64,000 nt of DNA from Acephala macrosclerotiorum (GCA_014904845.1 MU119206.1:558001-622000), one strand, 5' to 3'; shown: positions 1 to 12,941, numbered from the stretch's first letter. Notes: generated by a model not told the origin, from the sequence alone. Numbers and translations are program-made.

Positions 1-3000
1 GGTCCTCCGAGCCGTGCGTTTGCGATGGCCGTGAAACGAAATATGTTTGCGCGTCTTTTACGAACTTGAAATCAAACCAGGAACAGAGCTAGGATAGTAA
101 ACGTAGGAACTTAGGATAGTCTTTCAGATATGTAAATCTACAAGATGTGTGGAGGAGGCTAGATGGAGCATCCGATCACGAGAAGTGGACCAGACCGACT
201 TCGTGGGATGAAACAGAGTTGCCTTGACAGGGGCAGCTACATAAGGTTTGCATGGCATGGCAAAGCCATAGTACTTCGTATGAGCGGCATGTGCTAGTGC
301 AGACAAAACCATTCGGCATCCATGGCCCTAAAGCAGCCAAGAGATAGCAGACGCGGGCTATCAACGCCTCATTGCACATGGGCAATCGAAGCAGCTAACG
401 ACGTTTCCCGCCGCTATCAACTTTCTTGCTCGCAAAAACTTTCATGCAAATCTTCAAGAAAAAGCCCCTCGACGGAGTGTGGGTGCACAAAGATGGAGGT
501 CCTGGCTATCCTGATCGACGCACTCGCAGTAGTCCTTCTTGTCCCTCCATCCCACGAACAATACTGGGGGAGTGCTAGAAATGGAGGGCTTTGTCCTTCC
601 ATTTGAATTTGCCCTCGGTTTCATTACCGAAGGAAGCAGCAGCTGCGTCTTGACCCTGTCAACTTTCGCGACGCCTCTCGTAACACGCGAACTTTGGAAG
701 CGTTCAAGTTATCCGGCGCTGGAGAGACTGGTGATAGGCTCGACTTGCAGTATCTATCTGACTGTGCAGTTACGGCAGTGGCAATCCATTACATCGACGT
801 TTTGACTGCTGAGAGATATCTTTCGCTATCTTCCAACGCTGTACGGCGTACTTGGTAGAATGGCAGGCATGATGCTTGTGATATCGCAAACTCAGACGAT
901 TGCGATGCATGATGGGATGAGCGTGAGTTTGTCTAGCGTTCTTCCTCGTATACCGTAACCTTATTCTGCCGTACTCGATGCGGTGTCTCAAAGAGGCTAG
1001 CTCACATCAAGATACGGAGGTACTGGCACCATAAATTTCAGGGGTCTCAAAAAGGAAGCTCAAAAGCTACGAGAATCTGTAGCGGGAGCTTTTCCATTTC
1101 CTTTCCATCTTGCTTCCATTGCTTGGCTTCCCGCCTCCGAGAAAAACAGACCCTCACGCTTCCGTACAAACACGGTTCAACTGTTCTCGTCTACCTACGT
1201 ATCATATCCGAAATATCGTGGCCTCCTCAGGCCCGGCTCTTTGACGACGCCGGTTCAGCCAGGAGGACGAGCTCGAGAACGGGTGTGGCACGCGCAGGGG
1301 GACTTCATGCCTTCACTGCATATGCATCCTTGGAACCAGGGAGGCTCTACCAACTGCAGTCTAAGCCGGCAGAAACGCAGTGTTCAGGAAGAATTTCCCG
1401 TTAACGCCTCTTTCTCACGATATGAGGAGTTGGGTATCTTTCGAAAGACCAGAATGGAAGACGCGGCAAGATTCCGCACAATATCCTTGCTCCCAACGTA
1501 CATTTCTCCAACCTCTCCCGCAGCTGTTATCAATGACAGAGATCAATGCGCTCTAATAAGGGCTCCGCCAGTTCACTCCTCTCACGTTTGATTCAGCAGT
1601 GGCGAGCTGATGGTATTAAAAACTTTGCTCGGCCGGTCCCGAACACAGCATATGCGGCGTTATGCGTAGGCCATCTCAAGAGCTGTGATACTAAAGTAGT
1701 GTACGTACAGCATCCATCATGGTCATCTCTTCATGACGAGGAATCGAGGATAGTCTTGGCTCCCAAGCTACCAAATGGTTGTCTCCCAGGAATTGGTCTC
1801 TTGACCCCAGGATCATGGCGTCGACTATTACGGAACAGAGCCGCCAGCCTCCATGAACCACAACATCAGGCCCGATAGGCCCATATATCTCTATACTTCT
1901 TCGCCTACGTGTACTTCTTCAGACCTTTTTGTGCTACATTCGCGGCGTAGCGGCTGTTACCCCAGATGCGGGAATGTGCATTACATGTCCGACGTACAAT
2001 TCTTTGCATACGCTCGGCCGATCCAAACCAAGAGGGCAAATCCGACTATAACATCGTCATCTCGGTAGGTGGCATACGATCTTGACTGCATTGCTTTGCG
2101 TCTGCATCGGCGAAACTGTGCATCGGATGGAATTGGTGGGGATGGCGGCTTTTCCGCTGCCATCTAGTGGGGTCAAAATGGCATGAAACGGGTGAGAACA
2201 GTCACCGAACGGATTCTGCACTTTATGAAAACGTAGACGAAGTGGAGGAAAGTGAAGTTCGAGACCTGCTGCTGCAATGAAGTCTAGGCATTCTGATGTT
2301 CTACAAGTGTGGATATTTTGTGATACAGTGTTGTTTTAGTTGCATCGCTTCGTGCTTCGGCAGCGTCAATCTCTCATCAGCCATGCCGACAAGAGATATC
2401 CTTGATTTCCTCGAGTCCTTCCAATGGTGGACATCGAGCCGTGGACGCTCACCCATCGATCAAAGGGACCACAACCTCTAGCATCCTTGCTTGAGGAATT
2501 GTGCAGGTTCAGCTAAACATCCTGGAAATCTTCCGCAGCTACAGCAGCTTTTCAAGCATTGAGGGGCATCAGAGGAGTCTGACACTACATCCTGCATCTT
2601 CCCGATCAGGACGAGAACGGCCTCCCTGTTCATTTAGAGGCTTGAGTTCTACACGTTTGAAGATCTAGCAAATTCGGTCCCGACATTAGAGAACCGTACT
2701 TAGCACCGAAATGGGTTCCTCGCAGAGTTCGGCCGGAAAGTTACACAGGTCACTTCTAAAGTACCTGATATCTTAGCTGGAAGATCAAGCTCCTTTCTTG
2801 ACGAATACATGGATCGCAATCAGATCATACCTCATTCTAATATCGGCAATGGAGTCTTTTTATGGCGACATAGCCATTTCATTGCAGCACAAATGTCAAG
2901 CATAACGTTGATGCCATCTGCAAACTATTTGTTTATAAACTGATGGGGGAAATGACGAGATCTTGTCCAAGAGATTGTGTAAAGCTGCATCACCTCGAAA

Positions 3001-4399
3001 AGTCTGCTTCCGGCTAGCGAACTAGATTGCGGATCTGTCACCTTTTTCTTCCCCTCCTTCCCCTCCTTTTGTTACAATCGCACGAATCGCCTTCGGTTTC
3101 CTTCCGGATCTACTTGCCAGTGGGAATGATCTTCACGAGAGTCTGTTACATGGAAAGCACAAACAAGTGATGATGGTCAAGGTCACTCCTTCCTCGTCCT
3201 TTGTGTCACGCCAATTAAGTGACGACAAGTGAACCACGTAGGCAGACTTGTTCTCTTCTTCAAAGTACGAAACGGAAACAATGGGCCAGATCAGCAAAGC
3301 TCCCGGAATCGAACAGAGATCAAAAGATGGCAATTGAATTTACATTTTTAATATCCATTCCCAAAGAACCCACCTTATATTCCTCACCTTTCAGCGTGGG
3401 CAGGCCTGCCGAAAGGGGGCTCCGCTATTTCTACTCTATTGTTTGCCAACAAGTCGGTACTTTCCTCTGAAAAGTCCCGAGTGCCAAAGAGCATTCTACT
3501 CCCGTTTCTTTACCCCTCTGCTCAGGCCGGTCCTTATAGTGAGTTCGCGCTAGTCAATATCCCAAAAGATTCAAATGACAAAAATGAAACGCCTTGGTGT
3601 GAGCCTCAGCGTAGATGATGATGCAAGTACGGCAAATTTGTGCGTATTCATTATTATACATAAGGCTAGAAGCGTCGGGTGCGGGACGGGAATTTGCCCG
3701 CTGCGCAAGATATTTGGGAGGAAAGAAGATGACTTCCTGCAATTTTCATTGTACAATGCTTGCCTCTTGTCAGATGAGAGTATGGCCATCTTGTCCTGTT
3801 TTAAAGATCCAGCTGAGACCTTAGGTGATGATTTTTGGTGCTATTTTCAAGATAAGAAACGAGATCAAGCTATTGATGCATCCAAGAGAAAACTTGACGA
3901 AGTTTCTATTTACACCAGTCTCCTCTTCTAATTTGATGGATTGCTCTTGCCCTCGGGTTGTTCCTTGTTCTCTTCTCCTACATGTTCTTCCTCCTCAGCC
4001 ATTACTGGATCTGAAATCTTAGTGCATCACATGGTGAGACCATTATAATAGATACATGTCGATAGCTTCTTCTCCCCTTCCATCGAACACTGTCGCCTCA
4101 GCGAAGGGTACAGAAATTGTTCAAGCAGAGTATCATGGTATGTCTACTTTCAATGAAAAGCTGTCTTATCAGGCATTACTATCTCTTCATTGGACCGCGT
4201 ACTGCAGACCTTGTTAATATTAGCCACCTGCATGAGTAATGACAGGAAAATGTTGATCGATAACGAGCATAGCCCAAACTCCTCATGTAGATCTCTAATA
4301 GAGTTCATACACCAAAAAAATACTGCTCGATGATGTTCCGGAACCCAAAGGACCTTGGTATGAGGTTCTCTTCCTGACCATGACAGCCCTCAACTAAGC
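1..4399. other. Gene-poor stretch, no recognisable gene
   Basis: Only short overlapping reading frames occur on both strands and none resembles a protein family known to me. The longest ATG-started frame, 3575-3931 on the plus strand (118 codons), has no recognisable motif or clear exon neighbours and is more likely chance. The stretch may hold untranslated regions, a non-coding RNA or decayed sequence; I can support none of these specifically. Confidence 0.5.
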
Positions 4400-5435
4400 A
4401 TGTGGAACAAAATCCCCATCCAGACTACGCCAGACCCTTATTACTCGCGATGCAAGTCTACCAGAACGTTATGTATTGTTGGACCCATCGCTAGCTGGCT
4501 TCTTGCGATCTTCTATTTTTGCTTTGGTGCTGTCCGCAGCAGATTCCCCAACCTTTTCATCTATCTCGACAAGCCAATCTACGTCGATCTCGTCATTACT
4601 ATTCAAAATATCATCATCACCGTCTGCAACGAGTCACTCGGGTTCATCCGCTCTACATCTTTGAAATGGGCATTACAGCGAGAACGCCGCCTCGAGTTCA
4701 ACTCAAATCTCCGGCTTTTCAGCATGTCACGTACATTTGGTCGGAACGCTTGGTACAGCAATGTTGCAGTTTTATTTGGAATGAGATCCGCATATGCAGC
4801 CTCATCTCACCTTCCGCCAAACCAACTATCCTCATCTCATGGCAAAATCCCCAAGACCAAATCCCGTCAACACCTACCCAGTATTCTTTCTCACCTGCTT
4901 AATCCAAGCAACGTTAACAATGACGCTCCACTGAGCAGAGTTACACGTAAATTGTTTCCGGGACGAGATTTCCTAGCGCTCTGCCTCTTCTCTTACAGGC
5001 TATAAACGGAATACCAACGCCCTTCTCTCAATGCTAGGAAGTTGGCAGTATATGGTGCTATTCTGTTTCAAGCCGGTGGCGCATTGGTTATACAGTCTCT
5101 CATTTATGATTCGACGAGCTGGTCTATTAATTTTTGCGCTACAGACGGTGTATTTGACAGTTAGTCTTAGGCTGTTAGCCAGGTTTTGTACGGTGTTGAT
5201 GGCGTGGCGGTTTAAAAGAGCACAGCCGGGGGTGTTTGGGAGGTTGAGGGCTGTGGTTGGGGAGATTGGGGTTTGGCCTGGGAATGGGGGAAGGTTGTTT
5301 TGGAGGGAACAGGGAGATGAGGTCCTTGATTTTGGAAATTTCGGGACTGATTTCATAAATCTTGGAGATGAGAGATGTGAGAATGATGGAGGGCCCAGTC
5401 ACGATATCGGTGCAAGACGTGTCTGAGGATTCCAT
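4400..5435 (+). pseudogene. Broken multi-pass membrane protein of a fungal-specific family
   Basis: Segments resemble a family of fungal hypothetical integral membrane proteins that I recall having conserved stretches like SLxWALxREgRLeFNsNLRL and AELxVNxxRDExxWR. The first is seen at about 4640-4720 in one frame. The second is at 4935-4980 in another frame, followed by SWQYMVLFCFKPVAHWLYS and LFWREQGDE in that same frame up to about 5320. An in-frame TGA at 4932-4934 replaces the residue just before AEL, where family members usually have cysteine. Between about 4770 and 4900 the frame changes and one expected membrane segment seems missing. Two frames plus a stop argue for a pseudogene. Introns could explain part of the frame change but not the stop. 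The exact 5' end is uncertain. Confidence 0.55.
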
Positions 5436-5970
5436 GATGCGAATGCTAAAGGAGCCTCATTGCACCACACTTTTGGGTACTTCTACGTCACCTAGCCTCG
5501 ATAACACTAGCTTCTTGACCACTGTGTCTCGACTAGCTTCTACGAATCAGTTTTCAACGAGGAATTTCGATGTTCAAGAGGATGATAGCTTCTGGACTGA
5601 GAGTGGTGATAAAGATTTCTTGTTGTATGCGATGTCTTTGCAGAGGATATAGAGACCGCTAAAAAGAAGGAATGTCTGTCCTGATATTAGAGGTAGGCAC
5701 AAAAAGGACGGGAAGCCTATGTGATGGAGAGGTTAATATAGGAACTGATCCGATTGCTCGTTTCTCAAGGAATCTAGCTTTATACATTACAAATTATCCC
5801 CAATATCTCCTCCTTCGCATTACTTCTCCCACATCTCTTGAACACTCAAGCATCACAAATCCCCGCCCCCTTACTAGTCTTCGTAACCGCACTCCGAACC
5901 GTACTTGTACTCTACACCACGGTCGTCTTGATAGTTGTCCCCGTACTCGTCACCGTGATCTCCTTCTCAC

Positions 5971-7045
5971 TCACCTACTAGTCTTCAATACCAAACTCGT
6001 CTGTACCGGCAACGTTGTCGTGCTTTTTATCACGCTAGTTTCAACCAGTGTCACGACCTGGGTGATAGCAGGAGGAGTAGAGGTTGCCCTTGAGGTGATG
6101 AGGAGGGATGTAGAGGTTGTGGTTGGTGTGGGGAGGATGAGAATGAAGGTGGAGAGCTGGAAGGAGGTGATGGTGCTGAGGACTGTTTTGGTGGGGAGGG
6201 TGGTATATTGAGTTGAGATTAGGGTTGATGTCGTTACGGCTTGAATTATCTGTCCTGGGGCGGTGGATGTCGATGTCTTGGCTGTGGAATAGATTATTGA
6301 TGTTGAGGTGCTGGTGACTCCTTTCAGTGATACGGTGGCGATCGATGTCCCTTGAAGGTCGACAAGAACAGTGGATGTTGAGACGGGAAGAGTAGTTGGC
6401 TTTTCGACGATCTTGGTACTTGGTACAGTTGTGGCATAGGTGCTTCCTGGAACGATCAAGGTGATCGTGACGGTCTGTGGTGTGCTCGGAACCACGAAGG
6501 GAGATATCGCAAGAGCCGTGAAGTCAATCCACGTCGTGTTAGGGAAGAAATTGGCGATTTCGAAAGCAACAGCTCCTGAATCAGTCATCTAGTGCGCGAA
6601 GCTTGCTCGAGAAGTGCTGACAGCTCCAGGACCGGGATTCTGATATTCTCCAAAAGAGACGCCATCTGTTTGCGGGGTGCTGCTTGACCATTGTGTCCAT
6701 CCAGCAGCGCTAATGCACGAGTCGAGGTACGTTTTGATGTATGCAACTCGTGCATTTGCATTCCATGGTCTTCCGAGCGATACAGATCCCGCTGCTAGTG
6801 ATGAGCCAGGATCTGAAGTGACAGTGCATTGATCGAAGACAATTCCTTTGAGAGAGGTGTTTGTCACACGTTTGTCAGCCGTGATCGCGTCTCTGCCCTC
6901 GTTGGGCGCGATTGTTGAGGCGAGGAAGTACATTGAACCCGAACCCCGGATGAAATCGATACTGCCTTCGATATAGGAGTTGTATGCGAAAATGCTCGCA
7001 CCTAGACGGAGTGTTGGTGAGCTCCTGGATATCGGACTCTTCACT
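5971..7045 (-). pseudogene. Pectin methylesterase (CE8) remnant, 5' truncated, internal stop
   Basis: The minus-strand frame from 7044 shows the C-terminal half of a carbohydrate esterase family 8 enzyme: FAYNSYIEGSIDFIRGSG (the Asp of DFxxG is catalytic in this family), then LGRPW with its substrate-binding Arg, then SAAGWTQW. A TAG at 6589-6591 interrupts the frame and the same frame continues at once with MTDSGAVAFEIANFFPN, still CE8-like, then a long Thr/Ser-rich tail ending at 5971. The tag probably replaced CAG, a CpA to TpA change. A plausible 3' splice site (CTAG) lies just before GASIFAYN, but the upstream sequence soon hits a stop and then the 3' end of the NLR gene, so the N-terminal half with the QDTL active-site motif is missing. 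CE8 enzymes demethylate plant pectin outside the cell; this copy is almost surely inactive. Confidence 0.75.
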
Positions 7046-7114
7046 TACCAGCTACACGTTAAACACTGATCTCCCCAGCTCCCTAGTTATATCTTCCCTT
7101 TCGCATCTTCCAAT

Positions 7115-10100
7115 TCACTTAAGCAGTCTTATTTTCTTAGCCGCTGAAAATCCTTCTGGGTTTAACACCAAAACGTCCACTGAATGCTGGAGATCATCAC
7201 GCCGTTCTCTAAGCCTGCCCTCCCCTTTCTGCCACTTACGATTGAGTAGCCGATTCTTGATATGTTCTGGAACATTCATAGGCTTGGTGATCAGGCATGC
7301 ATAAGTTGATGTGCTCCCGTTTCCAGAATTCATATGGACACTTAGATGGACCAAGGAATCCCTTGTCCCGATGAAATATCTTTCCCCGTGGTGCAGCACC
7401 CATTCAGTTGGCTTTGGGACAGTCATAGGGGGAAGCACAGCTGTTCCCAGCATGGTGCTTACGTTTCTCCACACCCATGTCGGTCCACTGCAATGTGCCT
7501 GGGATGATACAAGACACTTGGTGGAGACATAGGAAAATGTTGCAGAGTCTTTTGAATCCGCGAGAATTCGAGCCCAGTAGCTCTGCTTTTCACATGGAAC
7601 TTTGAAGCATTGATAAACATCATGCTCTCGAGGCCAGGCAATGACCAAATTCCCGTCGCGGTCAAGTCCAGTCTCCCTAAAAGTCCGAATAATGCTGCAT
7701 ACAAGCCCTAATACCACTTTTCGATGGTCGGGTGTTAGACTTGGGTACCAGTCGGCAAGTCTCTGGTTTTGAAACTTTCCCACGATATTGGTTGCTACCA
7801 AGTCTTCCCATACGTCTTTTTTGACAAGAGCAAATGAAATGGCTCTCCTTGCAAACAAGGGAATTACATCTGCGACGAGTTGCCGGAGAAGAACCCGTTT
7901 TGCAACACCTGTACAAAAGCTGACCTGAAGACCCCATCTACATTCAAGAAATGAGATGAGGTGTATATCGTCATAATCAAGGAACATCTGCTTTAATGTT
8001 TTGCCGTCGTCTTTAGCCCAGGTTTGATTTAGATTCGCAAAGACGTACTGGAAGCCAGCTTGCATTCCACCCTGTCGTTCAGCAGCCTTCCAATAAGGTC
8101 CAGATGTTCCCAGAGGCTGCATAGCGTGGTAGCAGTTACTCCAGCACTTCTCTTCATCAAGAGAGCAAGTCTCATTTACAGTAACCAGAGTCCCAACAAC
8201 TACTTTGAGGTGGGGCTCGAACGAGACACTATAAGGAGCTGTGCCAAACTCTGTTCTGCAGTTTTCTTTGTCGTGGAGGTCCATCTGCCATTCTCCACTA
8301 TCAAGCGGATCTCTCAAACTCCAATGGAAGGTCTTAGCAGTGTCATCAATTGCATAAATAACTCCGCCACCAACACTGATGGCGCACGGTTTCTCTTGGC
8401 GGTCCTTTCGAAAAACGAATTTACCAGGACCCCAAGTGTCGAGAATATCCTCTGGTGATGCCAATAAATCATATTTTGGAGTATATTGGGTCGATAGCAA
8501 GCCAGGCGTCAGTTGGATTATGCTGCTGAATGTCAAGACTGGCCGCTCTTTCAACATGTCTCCAAAGCATGTAAGATCGTTGAGTCTTGCCACGATCTTG
8601 ACATGTTTCCCTGTGGTGCCCCTTAAAAGCACGCTCCTTTGTGGCGTGTCGAGGAAGAATGGGTGAATCGCTCCAACATGTGCTTGACTATAGGAGAGAA
8701 GGCCTAAGCACAGAAACTGTACAGCTAGGGCACATAGGTGAAGCGTATAATCAACGTTGTCGCCAGAATCCACATTTTGGTGGCTTGTGTTCCGAAGAAG
8801 TGGCTCGAGAATTGTTTGAGCGATGTTTCGATAATTCGCGGTCTCAACCTGTGTGATTCTTCCCAGAATTGAAAGATACTTGAGTTCTTCTCGAAGCTGT
8901 AGTGGGGATCTTAAGTCCACTCGCCACAGTTCCACTTGAGGAGGTGTTGGCAGCTCTGGATTAGGACTAGATGCTGATGTCAGGGATGTCGGTGTGGGAT
9001 TGACAAGTATTGTAAATGAATCACAGCAGAGCCCAGATTGTTGGATGTGGCCAAAGGCCTCGTAAAAGCCTTCGAGAGCTTTTGTAATTCGAGAGACTAT
9101 GACCTTGAAATCCGACTCCTCGTCAACACGGCGGGTATAACACACATTGGCATGCGTATTGCCCTGGTCGAATTCAACATCTCCATTCCACTCCCTCGTA
9201 TCCCAAGACATCGGCGAGAAACCTGCCAGCCCGCAAAGCTCCTGTACCGCCCTTTTGACTTCTTCATTTTTGCCTAAGAGATCTGCAGTCGAAATATTGA
9301 GATCGTGAAGGGAAATCTCAGAATTGTTGGTGTTGAGTTGATGTACACAGCGTGGGAGATGAGTTCCTCGTTGTATATCTGCATGTCCCAGTTGGCTTGG
9401 GTCAAAGGGAATCCACGGCGCATAGTCTGCTTCTTCCAATAAGAGCTCTGCCATCTCATGCCAAGAGTACCCGGCTTCATGCAGCTCATACAACCATGCA
9501 TAGTTATCCTTTGCCACGAGATGAAACTGCTTCTCTAGAAGTTTTCGGATAGTTTTAAGGTGTTGAGTATTTAGAGCTTCTTGCAGTGTAGTTGGAGGAT
9601 GGATAAGATTCCGAAGCTTTGCCTTGAATTGAGTAAATGGTGGTTTATCAGCATTTCCTACAGGATTTGTATTGACTGGCGACGTCGGCTTTGTATTATT
9701 ATTTGGAATTTGAGGAGGCCTTCTATCGAGTGCGTGTTAGAAGTAATATTTTTCTTCTCGCAGCTCCAAGATATTCTATTAATCAAGCAAAAAGAGGATA
9801 GTGAATAGAATGCAGGCTGATATAAAAGCAGGGACTAACATTTTATCTTCCGTTATCATTGGTATTGAACTCTGCAGGTCATTCGGATTCGGTATTTGCG
9901 AAGGACGGGGAAGTTGCGGAGGACGGGGTAGTGGCGGAAAATAGGCAAGTTGCGAAGGATGAGGTAGTTGCGAAGGACGAGGTACTTGCTGTACGTTCCT
10001 GATTATTGCTGGTGACGGATTCCCAGCTTTTATCTTACCCGAAACATAGCTCAGCCTGGTCACATCTCTTTGTTGATCTGATGGCGCTATTCTTGGGGTC

Positions 10101-12941
10101 CATGCCTGTGAGTCCCCCGCAACCGGAAAAATTGAAGAGTTAAGAGATCTCGCTTCAAAATCGTAAATGTCCTCAAGTCGAAGCTCGCTCTTTGGATACT
10201 TCTGCAAATTCAGTCGCTTCTTCCGGAAATACCACCACACTTCTGTCCAACAGATTGCTTCTTGATTTTGCAGATCCAGCAGCACACTTCGATATGGGTC
10301 CCAGTTGTCTTCAAGAGAGAATGGCTCTCCAGACATCCGAGCATGGGCGACCCAGCTCAGTGCCGCATAGACTACGAAATCGTGCTTTTTAACCCTGTTA
10401 AAAACTTTCTTCTGCCACTCCACTGGTCCAGGATCACTAGGATCGAACGGCTTCCCCGAATCTTTGAAGGGGCTTAGGAGCAGATATGCCACGCAGAAAT
10501 CGCAAATGACCTTGTGCGCGTCTGCTTCTCGGAAAAAGTACTCTTCGTGGTGCTGTACCTCACGGAAACTTTGGCGAAACTCTTCGGTTGGAGTAGTGAG
10601 GAACCGCTTTAGCGATTCGTGAACGAGGTTGACCTTCCCATTCGAAAATTTGATGAGATGGCCACAGAGACGAACCACCGTCTTTGGGATGTTGCATCCT
10701 GGCAGGAAGTTTTTGATGGTTTCCTCGCTGATGTCCAAGGTGCCGCGATCAGCCGTTAGGGCACTTATGGCCATCCCAACCCGGAGCTCTTTCGTCTTAA
10801 GGACCTTATGGCGAAAAGCTGTCCAGAAAAGCACAATTCGGACGAAATCTCTCTGTTGTCTGCGCTGCCCAATCCGTCCGAGGATCCGATCATAGAGCTC
10901 TATGATACCCCTAGGCAACCTTGCTAGCTCAGACCTAAGCTGGTCCTCAGAAAAAGCCGCAAGTTTCACCTCATCAGCCATGATCCGTGCCCAAAGGTAC
11001 ATCCCGTTTGCACCTTCTGGTATCTTCTTATACATCAGGTTTTTGAGCTCCGAATTATATTCCATATTTTTAGCGATGGATTCAAGACAGTCTCGAACAG
11101 TGGCTCTGATGTCTGCTTCTGTGTCCATCTTCGTGATACGGTAGACGATGAATTTGAATCTCGAAGAGTAGCTGAATAACGCCGAACATTCACGGGAAGC
11201 CACCAGCAACTTGAAATGTCCAGGCTTGGTCACGGATCTCTCGCACAACGCGAAACACTCGAAGATCGCTTCCGTACCATCTTCACAATGGTCGAGCCCA
11301 TCAATGATGAGTGTCAAAGGTCTGGTGGTAGCAGCCTCAATCATGACCTGAGGCAAAAAATTCTTGAGTATCCCAAGGTCCCAGATATCTTCCTGGGGTT
11401 TCTCCTTAAGGCTGTCAAGGTCTAGCTTAGTCTTGAAGTTGTCGATTAATTGCGGGCACAACATGAGAACTTCGTGAAGTAAGACCAAAAGGATTGTCCT
11501 GCAAGTTCTCTGCTTTTCTGAGATCTCATCCAGGAAGCATTGCGCAACGATATGTCCGGGTTGGATCGCCTTCTTCGCAATGTATTTAGCTAGATAGGTT
11601 TTCCCACATCCGAGCTCTCCTAAGATCCAGAGTTTACTATTCTTGGGGCTAGGATCCTGCCAACTGCGAAATTCTTTCCTGTCAGTGATCCAGCCACACG
11701 TGTTCTCAGTGTGTTTCATTTCTTGAAGATTGGTGCGTAGATCATCTAGTCGAAGAGATTCGAGCACCCGACTCCGGTCCCCGAAAATCTCTGCGGATGA
11801 GTCAGCCTCTGATGATCAACAATCAGTATCTCTGGGATTGCACACTTTCGGTTTTCGGTGAGTTCTTCTGTATGTTTTTGATAACATTCAATACTTGCTT
11901 GAAACCTTCATCATCTCCGCGAAATCTGCAAATATCAAAATGGGACTTTGGAAGCATGCGTATTTCCTCATGGTCAAGCCCCATAGTAGCCGACTGCTTG
12001 GTCACTAGCTGAGACTGAAGTTACTGGTAGGTTCGAACCGCATTATCGATCACAATGAGAAGGGTGGAACTTGCCTGTGCCCCCAGCTTTGGAGTCTCAA
12101 ATTGCTCCCAAAAACTCACGTATGCGATGTCCTGCAATAATCGAAAGCTCTGCGAGAGTTGAACAAGCTCATTGCTGTTGTGACGAATTGCGTCGATAAT
12201 CTTGCTTGGAAACGGGGCGTCTTTTGGTTCGTCAGGTTTGCTATTCTTGACAACAAGTTGTACAAATTGTTCCCAGGTCTTGGCATCGATCCCATTGTGC
12301 GGCGTCGAGAAGAAGATCTGCACCCCAAAGTCTGGAGTCAGTATCGAGATAATGCAGAGCCTTCGAGATCCACGATGGGAGATGCTTACGACGCCATATG
12401 TTGACTCAAATATTTTGCGAGCTTCTGGCCTAGATTGTGAATAATCATTTGTCACCAAAAGCATCTATTTGGTGAACAATCAGCTATTTGTTCATTAGCA
12501 TAACTATGCTCGCGCCATGACTTACCTGTTTGATGATGATGCCACCTAAGCTATGCCCAATGAATATAATTGGCCGACCTTCTTCATAGGTCGCCTCCCG
12601 TTCATCACGTAGCAAGTTAAACAAGTTTAGACCGTGGTCATAATTTGTAGCAAGACTAGTTGTGTCGTTATATGTGCCGCGGTACCCAAATGACATGATC
12701 CTCACTGCACGCATTTTTTTAGGCAGTAAATGAATAGGCCAAATTGTCTCGTCATCTGCTTTCCAAGTGTCGCGGTAATGGCCATCGATTCCATGAACCA
12801 AAACGATACTATAAGCATGCAACATTAGAGGTATACCAATTTTGAAGGGGGAATCGAGAGAACTACTTACTCAAGTAGGGGAATCACGTCGCTCCCTGTG
12901 GGAGGGTATAGGGTGAACAAGCCCAGCATAGGTGTCTCCAT
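7115..12941 (-). CDS. NLR-type protein: alpha/beta hydrolase, NACHT-like NTPase, unassigned C-terminal region
   Basis: My model has seven exons: 12941-12871, 12808-12526, 12464-12390, 12317-12075, 12008-11846, 11790-9840, 9722-7115; total 5394 nt, 1797 residues, in frame throughout. Residues 1-278 form a serine-hydrolase-like domain: DIVLVHGIDGH near the start, nucleophile motif GHSLGG (Ser about 110) and STPHNG. A P-loop GELGCGKT lies at about 336-343 and a Walker B-like LTLIIDGLDHCE at about 437, so this is a NACHT/NTPase core. A proline-rich linker with PRPSQLPxP-type repeats follows around 890-930. The last 800 residues begin with HLVAKDNYAWLYELHEAGYS and have no domain I can name; similar starts occur in other fungal proteins I recall. 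Fungal proteins of this build are thought to act in heterokaryon incompatibility or recognition of non-self. No ankyrin, TPR or WD repeats were seen. The fourth intron looks like GC-AG. Two separate genes (12941-9779 and one starting near 9700) is the alternative; the in-frame junction favours one. Confidence 0.75.
9723..9839 (-). other. Intron 6 of the NLR gene, coding if retained
   Basis: The intron has a GTTAGT donor, a CTAAC branch-like site and a TAG acceptor. Splicing joins the proline-rich linker in frame to the C-terminal region. Without splicing the upstream frame reads on for about 20 residues rich in Ile, Leu, Phe and Ala (LVPAFISACILFTILFLL), then stops at TAA (9779-9781). That reads as a tail-anchor-like membrane segment. 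Confidence 0.5.

Noticed and set aside
3575..3931. 118-codon ATG-started frame
   Set aside because: No motif, no hydrophobic or repeat pattern, and overlapping frames of similar size on the other strand.
7115..9517. Separate gene starting near 9517
   Set aside because: The codon at 9517 is GTG and the protein sequence continues upstream without a break to an acceptor at 9723 that joins the NLR frame.
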